Part shown: in pieces, positions 1 through 7,100 of the stretch
Layout of the letters: every line of letters starts with the position of its first letter
How positions within the stretch are numbered: position 1 is the first letter of the stretch
Source of the DNA: SIG575 sp045643165
GTDB lineage: Bacteria > Bacillota > Clostridia > Oscillospirales > Acutalibacteraceae
Length of the DNA: 8,099 nt
Assembly: GCA_045643165.1 (NCBI GenBank)
Contig: JAZUKF010000007.1
Coordinates: forward strand, 1-8,099
Reading direction: 5' to 3'
The notes under the pieces: generated by a model
What the model saw: the letters and a program-made list of their open reading frames with translations, nothing else
Told to the model about the DNA's origin: nothing
Databases searched by the model: none
Position numbers and translations under genes: made by a program

Positions 1-65
1 TGAGAGGAGCCGAAAAATTGCAAAAATCTATACGTCTATCATCTGACTATCTGATGTCTTAATGC

Positions 66-85
66 GGAACGGTCAAGACCGTTCC
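66..85. repeat. Palindrome 1 of the left-edge array
   Basis: GGAACGGTC (66-74) and GACCGTTCC (77-85) form a perfect 9-bp inverted repeat around a central AA. No T-run follows on either strand, so it does not look like an intrinsic terminator. It is the counterpart of the palindrome at 131-150. Confidence 0.8.
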
Positions 86-130
86 CTACATTATCTATAC
101 GTCTATCAACTAACTATCTGCTGTCTGAAC

Positions 131-150
131 GGCAGGAGCAAGCACCTGCC
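131..150. repeat. Palindrome 2 of the left-edge array
   Basis: GGCAGG (131-136) pairs with CCTGCC (145-150). After one A·A mismatch, GC (138-139) pairs with GC (142-143) around the same central AA as palindrome 1. Compared with palindrome 1, several stem positions differ but the paired base on the other arm has changed to match, so the hairpin is kept while the sequence is not. Confidence 0.75.
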
Positions 151-210
151 CTACGGAGTTGAGTTGAGCCAAAGCATCCATTCTGTTTAATTTTCGCCAT
201 AAACGGCAAT

Positions 211-234
211 AGGACATCCCGCAAAGGATGTCCT
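211..234 (-). terminator. Hairpin downstream of rpmB, possible terminator
   Basis: AGGACATCC (211-219) and GGATGTCCT (226-234) form a perfect 9-bp stem with a 6-base loop, about 57 bases beyond the rpmB stop codon. On the minus strand it is followed by ATTGCCGTTT rather than a clean U-run, so termination is uncertain. It could instead be another dispersed palindromic element like those at 66-85 and 131-150, or an RNA-stabilising 3' hairpin. Confidence 0.4.
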
Positions 235-290
235 TGATTATCACTATTACCTTTATTCGTAAGAACATTGGCGTTCTCGGCTATAACCGA

Positions 291-479
291 TTAAACTGCA
301 CGTGTAACCTTACCGGAGCGCAAGCAACGTGAGCAAACATATACTCTCTTCGGAGTACCGTTTACAATAGCCTTAACACGCATGATGTTGGGTTTCCAGG
401 TTCTGTTTGATCTTCTGTGAGAATGAGAAACCTTAATACCGAAGGAAACACTTTTTCCGCAGTATTCACACTTTGCCAT
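291..479 (-). CDS. rpmB: 50S ribosomal protein L28 (zinc-binding type)
   Basis: A 62-residue structural protein of the large ribosomal subunit. The N-terminus MAKCEYCGK, the basic central part with SHSHRRSNRTWKPN at about residues 18-31, and the C-terminal VCSRCLRSGKV segment are typical of bacterial L28. Cys4/Cys7 and Cys49/Cys52 form two CXXC pairs, so this is the zinc-coordinating form. Many bacteria also carry a zinc-independent paralogue, which is not visible here. An in-frame start 13 codons upstream (518) is possible, but the internal ATG at 479 gives the canonical N-terminus and has a very strong ribosome binding site at the proper spacing. The gene is transcribed alone, divergently from alr. 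Confidence 0.97.
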   Translation of the reverse strand: MAKCEYCGKSVSFGIKVSHSHRRSNRTWKPNIMRVKAIVNGTPKRVYVCSRCLRSGKVTRAV

Positions 480-485
480 TTGTCG

Positions 486-494
486 CACCTCCTT
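486..494 (-). promoter_or_regulatory. rpmB ribosome binding site (decides the start)
   Basis: The minus strand reads AAGGAGGTG eight bases before the ATG at 479, which is close to a full match to the 16S anti-Shine-Dalgarno sequence. It sits inside the alternative longer reading frame, which argues that translation starts at 479 and not at 518. Confidence 0.85.
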
Positions 495-523
495 CATTAC
501 TTTACTAAAATCTAACAACGTAT

Positions 524-552
524 ATAATAACAGTATTTTTTAAAAAAAGCAA
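524..552 (-). promoter_or_regulatory. rpmB promoter
   Basis: On the minus strand, -35 TTGCTT (547-552) and -10 TATTAT (524-529) are separated by 17 bp. The predicted start is near 517, leaving a leader of roughly 38 bases. Upstream of the -35 lie T/A tracts repeating at about 10-bp intervals (around 556-590), as expected for an UP element or a curved region at a growth-rate-controlled ribosomal gene. Confidence 0.65.
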
Positions 553-651
553 GTGTTTTTCAAAAATTTTCAAATATTTTTCTGATTTTTCCGATATAAG
601 ACGTTTTTTTACACTTATTCCGAGTTTAATTTAAAAATAGTTATATAAGAA

Positions 652-680
652 TTGACATAAAATATCAATAAGTATATAAT
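652..680 (+). promoter_or_regulatory. alr promoter, full sigma-A consensus
   Basis: TTGACA (652-657) and TATAAT (675-680) are both perfect consensus hexamers with the ideal 17-bp spacer. The predicted start is near 687, leaving a leader under 30 bases, too short for a riboswitch. This suggests constitutive expression of alr. Confidence 0.9.
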
Positions 681-714
681 AATACAAGTTACATAAATAC
701 ACGGAGGAAATACA

Positions 715-1875
715 ATGCTTCCAAAAAGAGTTTATACGGAAATCAATCTTGATATTATCAGAAAAAATGTTGAAAGCACAATGTCAAAAGTCGGCAAAGA
801 CGTTGATGTACTTGTTATTTTAAAAGCAGATGCTTACGGTCACGGTGCAATAAAAATTGCTCAGGAATTAAGTTTGATCGGAATAAATAATTTCGGTGTT
901 GCCACCGCCGAAGAAGCAATTCAATTAAGAAATCAGGGTATTTCAGGCAACATTCTTCTTCTCGATTATGCATTTGAGGAAAACTACGAAACATTGATCG
1001 ACAACGATATAATCAATACTGTTTTTCAATTTGACCATGCAAGACGGCTTAATGAAATTGCAAAAGAATTAAACAAAAAAGCACTTGTTCATTTAAAACT
1101 CGATACCGGAATGGGCCGAATAGGATTTATCCCCTCAAAAGAAAATCTTGATGAAATCAAAAAAATCAATGCCCTTGAGAATATCGAAATTTGCGGTATT
1201 TATTCTCATCTCGCCTGTGCGGACTGTAAAGATAAATCTTCTTCAAACGAACAGATAAAACTATTTAAATCCTTCGTTGAAGAAATTGAAGAAAACGGAG
1301 TTATTTTACCCGTAAAGCATATTTGTAATTCAGCGGGAATAATTGATTTTTCCGATAATTATTTGAATATGGTTCGTAACGGAATAATCACTTACGGTCT
1401 GTACCCTTCCGATGAAGTCAACAAGTCGGAAATTAACATCAGCCCCGCAATGAGCATGAAATCCCATGTTGTGTTTGTTAAAGAAGTCGAAAAAGATTTT
1501 CCCGTTTCCTACGGCTCAACATACATAACCGAAAAGAAAACGAAAATCGCAACTATTCCCATAGGATATGCCGACGGCTATCCGAGAGCATTGTCGAATA
1601 AAGGCTCTGTTCTTATCGCAGGAAAGAAAGCCCCTATTATCGGACGAATTTGTATGGATCAGATGATGGTGGACGTTACGGATATCGGCAACGTAAAACA
1701 AGGCGATCTCGTTACCGTTATCGGTAAAGACGGCGAAAATGAAATTACCGTTGATGATATATCGGAAATTGTGGGAACGATAAACTATGAAATCCTTTGT
1801 AATATCAGCAAACGTGTTCCGAGAGTTTATGTGAAAAATAACAAGGTAATTGATATCGTAAATCTTATTAAATAA
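715..1875 (+). CDS. alr: Alanine racemase
   Basis: A cytoplasmic PLP enzyme that interconverts L- and D-alanine to supply D-Ala for peptidoglycan. At 386 residues it is full length. The N-terminal TIM-barrel domain carries the PLP-lysine motif VLKADAYGHGA with Lys37. LDTGMGRIGF at about 130-138 includes Arg135, and RNGIITYGLYP at 221-231 lies in the phosphate/pyridine-contact region. The second catalytic base is Tyr266 in VSYGSTY. RICMDQ at 311-316 and INYE with Tyr358 match the active-site entrance of Alr, so a VanT-type serine racemase is unlikely. The start has GGAGG seven bases upstream (703-707). The gene is monocistronic, with its own promoter and a hairpin terminator. It could be a second, specialised alanine racemase copy, but nothing in the sequence says so. 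Confidence 0.96.
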   Translation: MLPKRVYTEINLDIIRKNVESTMSKVGKDVDVLVILKADAYGHGAIKIAQELSLIGINNFGVATAEEAIQLRNQGISGNILLLDYAFEENYETLIDNDIINTVFQFDHARRLNEIAKELNKKALVHLKLDTGMGRIGFIPSKENLDEIKKINALENIEICGIYSHLACADCKDKSSSNEQIKLFKSFVEEIEENGVILPVKHICNSAGIIDFSDNYLNMVRNGIITYGLYPSDEVNKSEINISPAMSMKSHVVFVKEVEKDFPVSYGSTYITEKKTKIATIPIGYADGYPRALSNKGSVLIAGKKAPIIGRICMDQMMVDVTDIGNVKQGDLVTVIGKDGENEITVDDISEIVGTINYEILCNISKRVPRVYVKNNKVIDIVNLIK

Positions 1876-1882
1876 AACAAAC

Positions 1883-1921
1883 ACCGACTGTTCAAAGAAA
1901 AAAATCTTCTTAACAGTCGGT
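1883..1921. terminator. Bidirectional terminator between alr and the flavin-reductase gene
   Basis: ACCGACTGTT (1883-1892) and AACAGTCGGT (1912-1921) form a perfect 10-bp stem, with an A-rich loop that can itself pair weakly. T-rich sequence follows on both strands: ATTTTATT on the plus strand and GTTTGTTTTATT on the minus strand. It lies 7 bases from each of two converging stop codons, so it probably serves both genes. Confidence 0.85.
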
Positions 1922-1927
1922 ATTTTA

Positions 1928-2482
1928 TTAAATCAATTTTTTTCCGTCGGAAAATGCTTTTCCTACGCTGTTACCCAATGCTATATAATCAAAATTAACA
2001 GGATCAAAAGTGATGGGAACAAATTTTGATAAATCCGGTTTTCCGTTTGTATCAAGATATTTTTCACCAACACTTGTATTCACGATTTTACCGATATACT
2101 TACTGCCGTCAATAATTTTATCAAGAACACATTCCAAAGCAATGGGCAATTCGTTGATTATGGGAGCGTTAACAAATTCGCTTTTCACAACGGTAAAGCC
2201 TGCTTTTTTTATTTTATCAGGCTCATTCTCCCCGGAAACAACACCTACATAATCGCACTCTATAACATGATCCGCATCACCTACGGAAACGGTAAATGCT
2301 TTTGTGATTTCAATATTTTTCGTAGTTTTATGCGTTCCTAAATCTATGATTATCTCATCATTACCGCAAATACCGCCCCATGCGGCATTCATGGCATTCG
2401 GATTACCCTTTTCATCATAGGTTGCAATAATCATAACCGGCTGGGGATATAAATAATTTTTAGAACCAAAATTTTTCCTCAT
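1928..2482 (-). CDS. Flavin reductase-like FMN-binding protein (flavoredoxin type)
   Basis: A 184-residue protein with the FMN-binding split-barrel fold of the flavin reductase-like/flavoredoxin family found in anaerobes. Visible family features are the N-terminal YPQPVMIIATYDEKGNPNAMNAAW (residues 12-35), where the flavin usually sits. Others are GTHKTTKNIEITKAFTVSV (49-67) and the central DYVGVVSG and DKIKKAGFTVVKSEFVNAPIINELPIALEC segments (77-118). Members bind FMN and pass electrons from NAD(P)H or ferredoxin-type donors to partner proteins; the substrate cannot be told from sequence. GGAGG precedes the ATG by six bases. No clear promoter was found in the 150 bases between it and the tRNA terminator. 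It is not in an operon with alr, with which it converges. Confidence 0.85.
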   Translation of the reverse strand: MRKNFGSKNYLYPQPVMIIATYDEKGNPNAMNAAWGGICGNDEIIIDLGTHKTTKNIEITKAFTVSVGDADHVIECDYVGVVSGENEPDKIKKAGFTVVKSEFVNAPIINELPIALECVLDKIIDGSKYIGKIVNTSVGEKYLDTNGKPDLSKFVPITFDPVNFDYIALGNSVGKAFSDGKKLI

Positions 2483-2625
2483 AGAAAACCTCCGAAAATG
2501 GATTTATATTTAATTTGTCTGCCTTCTTTTTAGCTGTGTTTATGGATGAAATCAGCATAACTCTTATACTTGTACAAGCGGAATCAAGCAGTTTGTATTC
2601 TTGCTCTGAAAAATAGGTAATAAGT

Positions 2626-2657
2626 AAAAATCGACAACTCTCTGTCGAAAGTTGTCG
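2626..2657 (-). terminator. Terminator of the tRNA-Gln gene
   Basis: On the minus strand CGACAACT and AGTTGTCG (2650-2657 and 2632-2639) form an 8-bp stem with a 10-base loop, followed by ATTTTTA. It begins a few bases past the encoded CCA of the tRNA. A second T-run at 2659-2663 would let it work in the plus direction as well. Confidence 0.8.
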
Positions 2658-2662
2658 GTTTT

Positions 2663-2736
2663 TGGCTGGGGATGAAGGATTCGAACCCTCACAAACAGAG
2701 TCAGAGTCTGTCGTGCTACCTTTACACAAATCCCCA
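2663..2736 (-). tRNA. tRNA-Gln (anticodon CTG)
   Basis: A 74-base cloverleaf including an encoded CCA (2663-2665). The acceptor stem TGGGGAT/ATCCCCA pairs over 7 bp. The D stem GTGT/GCAC encloses a loop containing AAAGGTA. The anticodon stem ACAGA/TCTGT closes the loop CTCTGAC, so bases 34-36 are CTG, reading CAG codons. The variable loop has four bases. The T arm GAGGG-TTCGAAT-CCTTC and discriminator G complete the structure. The first pair T1-A72 with G73 fits bacterial tRNA-Gln. It stands alone, with its own promoter and terminator. Confidence 0.97.
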
Positions 2737-2748
2737 ATGACAAAAGAT

Positions 2749-2777
2749 ATTATACACACTATTATACCCTTTGTCAA
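2749..2777 (-). promoter_or_regulatory. tRNA-Gln promoter, full sigma-A consensus
   Basis: On the minus strand TTGACA (2772-2777) and TATAAT (2749-2754) are perfect consensus hexamers with a 17-bp spacer. The predicted start is near 2742, only about six bases before the mature tRNA 5' end. A second TATAAT occurs within the spacer. Confidence 0.92.
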
Positions 2778-2806
2778 GAGAAATTATAAATTTTTTTCTA
2801 ATTTTA

Positions 2807-4024
2807 TCAGAAATCCACTTCTGTATCATAATAACAGCATTTCAAAAGTTTTTCCATTTCCTCTTGATTTATTTTCCTCGGATTAGAGCCTGTGCAGGCA
2901 TCGAGAATTGCATTTTCGGCAATATGAGGAAGTCTTTCAAGGAACACTTCTTCCGGTACAAATCCGTTTTCGGTGGGGAATGAATCTTCACCGTAATTTT
3001 TAATACAATGAGGAATGTTTAATTCATCATTCAAACCTCTGATATATTTAATCAACAGTTCCACTTTTTCATCTTTACTTTTTCCGCCTAATTCAATCAT
3101 ATCTGAAATAAAGCAATATCTGTCTTTTGCGGTTTCATCCTGTGAATTAAATGCTATTACCTTAGGAAGATACATTGCGTTTGCCGCTCCGTGAACAATA
3201 TGGGCGCCCAGGTCCGCAAAGGCTGCACCGGTCTTATGAGCCATCGAATGAACAATTCCCAAAAGAGCGTTAGAAAATGCCATACCTGCAAGACATTGTG
3301 CATTGTGCATCTTATCACGTTTTTCCATATCACCCTTATATGAACCGACAAGATTTTCTTTAACCATCTTAATTGAATGAAGTGCAAGAGGATCTGTAAA
3401 ATCACTATTTGCGGTCGAAACGTATGCTTCGATTGAATGAGTTAATGCATCCATACCGGTATGAGCGATCAATTTTTCTGTCATAGTTTCCGCAAGTTGC
3501 GGATCAACTATGGCAACATCGGGAGTAATTTCAAAATCCGCAATAGGATATTTTATACCTTTTTTATAATCTGTGATTATGGAAAAAGCAGTTACTTCCG
3601 TTGCTGTTCCCGACGTTGATGATACGGCACAGAATTTTGCCTTTGTTCTCAAACGGGGAATTCCGAAAATTTTACACATATCCTCAAATGTTACGTTGGG
3701 ATATTCGTATTTTATCCACATTGCCTTAGCTGCATCAATGGGAGAGCCTCCCCCTACTGCCACAATCCAGTCCGGTTCAAATTCAAGCATCTTTTCTGCA
3801 CCCTTCATTACCGTTTCAACAGAAGGATCAGGTTCTATACCGCTGAATATTTCAACTTTCATGCCTGCTTCTTTAAGATAATCGACAATTTTATCAAGAA
3901 AACCGAATTTTTTCATTGAATTACCGCCGACACAAACCATCGCTTTATTGCCTTTAAATGTTTTCAGTGCTTCCAATGCACCTTTTCCGTGATAAATATC
4001 TCTCGGTAAAGTAAATCGAGCCAT
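2807..4024 (-). CDS. Iron-containing alcohol dehydrogenase (butanol dehydrogenase-like)
   Basis: A 405-residue cytoplasmic type III NAD(P)H-dependent alcohol dehydrogenase, reducing aldehydes to alcohols during fermentation or acting in reverse. The N-terminal MARFTLPRDIYHGKGALE closely resembles clostridial NADPH-dependent butanol dehydrogenases. The nucleotide-binding GGGSPIDAAK lies at 91-100 and the STSGTATEVTAF segment at 136-147. Metal ligands by family alignment are Asp192 and His196 (GMDALTH), His259 (VHSMAHK) and His278 (IVHG); His263 is the conserved nearby histidine. Compared with the usual FHIPHG-type loop there is an extra FADLGAHIVHG stretch at 269-279, a variant I recall in other Firmicutes members. 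The C-terminus ACTGSNPR...YYDTEVDF is intact. Start: GGAGG lies seven bases before the ATG at 4024. Substrate and cofactor preference are not determined; a -10-like TATAAT at 4045-4050 seems too close to the ribosome binding site to be the promoter. Confidence 0.93.
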   Translation of the reverse strand: MARFTLPRDIYHGKGALEALKTFKGNKAMVCVGGNSMKKFGFLDKIVDYLKEAGMKVEIFSGIEPDPSVETVMKGAEKMLEFEPDWIVAVGGGSPIDAAKAMWIKYEYPNVTFEDMCKIFGIPRLRTKAKFCAVSSTSGTATEVTAFSIITDYKKGIKYPIADFEITPDVAIVDPQLAETMTEKLIAHTGMDALTHSIEAYVSTANSDFTDPLALHSIKMVKENLVGSYKGDMEKRDKMHNAQCLAGMAFSNALLGIVHSMAHKTGAAFADLGAHIVHGAANAMYLPKVIAFNSQDETAKDRYCFISDMIELGGKSKDEKVELLIKYIRGLNDELNIPHCIKNYGEDSFPTENGFVPEEVFLERLPHIAENAILDACTGSNPRKINQEEMEKLLKCCYYDTEVDF

Positions 4025-4110
4025 AAATATACCTCCTCTTAAGTATTATATTATTTAACTAAAATACAAAATTATGCAGAAAAGGCTTTTTCATTCAGCA
4101 TTAAAATAAT

Positions 4111-4161
4111 CCCCATAAAGTAGTCATGAAATCTTTTATTTCAAGCGTCTACTTTATGAGG
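4111..4161 (-). terminator. Terminator of the secreted repeat-protein gene
   Basis: The arms at 4149-4161 and 4111-4123 form a 13-bp stem on the minus strand (CCTCATAAAGTAG against CTACTTTATGGGG, one G·U pair), followed by ATTATTTTAATG. The loop holds a second small inverted repeat (GAAAT/ATTTC). On the plus strand the G·U becomes an A·C mismatch, so the hairpin favours the minus strand. It separates this gene from the dehydrogenase downstream. Confidence 0.75.
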
Positions 4162-4197
4162 ATTTTATCACAATTTACCTACATTTACCCTTTTGTT

Positions 4198-7100
4198 TTA
4201 TCGCTTTTCAACAAGAACATCATAAGGTATTCCGCTGACAGTCATTTGGATATGCTGACCGTCTAATTTGGAAGAAATAACATATCCTGTTCCATTATCG
4301 GTAACATTTGATGATGTTTTTATTTCAATGGGTTCAGATGTTTTTGCTACTTTGTTAATCGTAGCGGCAGACTTTCCGGCACTGATAGTCAATGTCAACT
4401 GATCACCGTCATAAGCGAGTATGCCTCGTAATACATCAACCGATTTTGTATTTAAAAAGACAGAATCTCTTACAAGGACATCATATGTTATTCCGCTGAC
4501 AGCCATTTGAATATGCTGACCGTTCATTTTGTTGGAAATTATATACCCTGTTCCGTTATCGGTAATGTAGGGTGATGATGTTAATATTTCAATAGTTTCT
4601 GAAGACTTAGTGAGTTTATTGATTGTTACGGCGGATTTTCCCGTGGAAACAGTCAATGTAAGCTGATTATTGCCTTTATAAGTAAGCGAGCCTCGTATAA
4701 CATCAATAAATTTTGTATTCATTATATCAGAACCCACCGTTCCGTCAGAATTCACGGAACCGTGTGTCGGAAAAATTACAGTTACAAGGTATTCTTCTCC
4801 GTTAAAATCTTTAATATTAAATTTTGAAACACCGGAAACAGTATTATAAATATAATAGCCGGAGTCTTTTTCATACTCAATATTACCGTATTTTACATAA
4901 TCAGGAATTGAACAAACCGATATATCATTATACATATCATTTAAGCAAATATATGTATCTGACTTTGAATAATAAATAATCTTCTTTTCCTCTGAATTTA
5001 ATTCACTACTTTGAACATTAACTGTTTTAATATTTTTAATGTCATAAGGTGAACTTATTTCAAATACGATCTTATAGGATAATTCCATGCCATCCTTAAA
5101 TTTAATTTTAAAAGTCGTAGAGGCACTTGTTATATTTCCTGTTCTTCTGAAAACGTATCCATAGAATCTTGCAGAAGTCTTTTCACGAGAAATATATTCA
5201 TTTTTTATCAAATCATATTCTGCATCCTTATAATACGCAGCACTATATCTGCTTTCATGAACTCCGACAATTGAAGTATTAGAACTTTTAACAAGAATAT
5301 ATTCTTCTTCACCGTCTTTTTCAAGAGTAATATTTGTTTCATCATATTTATTTTCATAAATTACACTACTAATATAATCCGAAGGAACAAAATCAAAGAA
5401 TATAATTGTTATTTTATAAAGTTCTCCGTTTATATAAATACTTTTGGCATGAAAATTTCTTGTAAATTTATACACATTTTCATCAACTTCCATACCGGTA
5501 CAACTACTGTTACCGGACAAGTCAAAATGAGGATTTGAATATAAATATACACATTCTGCGTTAGAATTTGATACAAGTTTAATTTCTTTTTTTATAGAAT
5601 CTATTTCTTTCTTTTTAACATTTTTTGTTTCGATATTTTGCAAAAGAATACTATTATCAAATTTTAAAACAACAATACATTCAGTATGACCAACCGTCAT
5701 TGCTGTTCTGATATCATTTCTCCCTGCTTTTACCCAGTCTTCATATTTTAAAACATAACCTGTTTTATCTTTTGATAAAGCGATTGGAGTTCCTTCGGTA
5801 TTAATTGATAATTTTTCACCGTCATTCGTTATGCTGTAAATTACAAGACTCTTTGCATAAATTTCACCTTTTATTAAGATGTATCCATCTTTACTGTAAC
5901 TAAAGCGATTATTTACATAAGCACGAGCCAACTTAATAGATTCCGGATTTATATCTCCGGTCGTATTAGGAACGGTAACTTTTCTTGTTTCCGTAAAACC
6001 GCAACACAAACAATATCTTTCATCAGTTCCGTCTTTCAAAAGAGTTGCTTCTGTTTTTGTTTCCCATACGGAGAATTTATGATTTCCGATTGATTCAAAT
6101 GTGTAATTATTATTCTTAGCATATTCATAAATATCAGAGTTGCACAAACCGATTATTTTAATATTTTTCGGAATAGAATTTTCATCGGAAATCAAACATT
6201 TTCCGCCATTAAATTTAATACTTTCTATTTTATTACATCCATAGAAAGCATATCCGCCAATAGAGTTCAATGTCGTAGGTAATTCAACCGAAACTATTTC
6301 ACTGTCATTTTCAAAACATTTGTATGATACTTCGGTAATGCCTTGATTGATTAGAACCGATTTAATTCTGCTGTCATTTGAGAAAGCATAATCATTGATT
6401 TTACCGCTTCCGGTAACAGTTAATTTTCCGTCGTTATTAAGACTGTACTTAATACCTGATTTAAAAACACCTGTTTCTGTTACAGAAGTGTCCGTGCTTC
6501 CGAGACAAACAATTTTTTTATTACATTGGAATGAATCATCAACAAGATTTATTATTCCTTTTTGCAAACATTGATCAGCTGTTCCGAGATATTTTATTTT
6601 CTTCACGGTATTTCCTGCAAAAGCAGTTTTATCAACGCTTACAATACTAACGGGAAGTGTAATTTCATCAAATAAAACTTTCTTTCCGCCGAAAAATGCA
6701 TACGCACCGATATTTTTTATTCCGTCAACAATATTAGTGGATTTACATCCGAATATCAATGTATTGCTTGAAGTTTCAACGATTGCATTACAGTTATTTC
6801 TGCTGTCATAAACAGTATTTTCGCTGTCAACAACAATGCTGTTTAATGCGTTTACGGCAGAAAAAGCCATACGTTCAATTTTATTAACATTTTTCGGGAT
6901 ATAAAGGCTTTTAAGATTAACACCGTCAAAAGCAAGTGATTCAATAGTGTTAAGGCTATCCGGTAAAACTACTTCATTAACGCTTTTTGCATCAAGAAAT
7001 GCGGAATTACCGATTCCCGTAATGCCTTCTTCAATTATAACTTTTTTAACCGTTCCGGGTATGGCGGTTACGCAACCGTTTTCATCATCACAGGTGAAAG

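Larger units (their letters stand above)
26..155. repeat. Tandem array of two palindromic cassettes
   Basis: A 34-base flank at 26-59 recurs at 93-126 with only three mismatches (42/109, 45/112, 54/121), giving a 67-bp period. Each flank is followed by a short GC-rich palindrome (66-85 and 131-150), and each palindrome is followed by CCCTAC. The array is non-coding on both strands. It lies beyond the 3' end of rpmB. I recall similar GC-rich hairpins followed by CCCTAC-type sequence as dispersed intergenic repeats in clostridial gut genomes, but this was not checked. No transposase or CRISPR spacer pattern accompanies it. Confidence 0.75.

Noticed and set aside
26..155. CRISPR array
   Set aside because: There are only two repeat copies, the material between them is a related palindrome rather than a unique spacer, and no cas genes are present.
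480..518. Longer N-terminus for L28 starting at 518
   Set aside because: The extension includes the strong ribosome binding site for the ATG at 479 and is not part of the conserved L28 N-terminus.
715..1875. VanT-like serine racemase rather than alanine racemase
   Set aside because: The protein has no membrane domain, keeps the entrance tyrosine (Tyr358), and has no vancomycin-resistance genes beside it.
1516..1884. Antisense reading frame inside alr
   Set aside because: It lies opposite a strongly conserved alr coding region, has no plausible product, and reads as a shadow of the real gene.
2663..2736. tRNA-Gln as an integration site for a mobile element
   Set aside because: There is no integrase, no duplicated tRNA 3' end and no phage- or ICE-like genes on either side.
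2460..2777. A 105-residue minus-strand reading frame across the tRNA region
   Set aside because: It runs through the tRNA-Gln gene, its terminator and the ribosome binding site of the flavin-reductase gene, and it matches no family I recognise.
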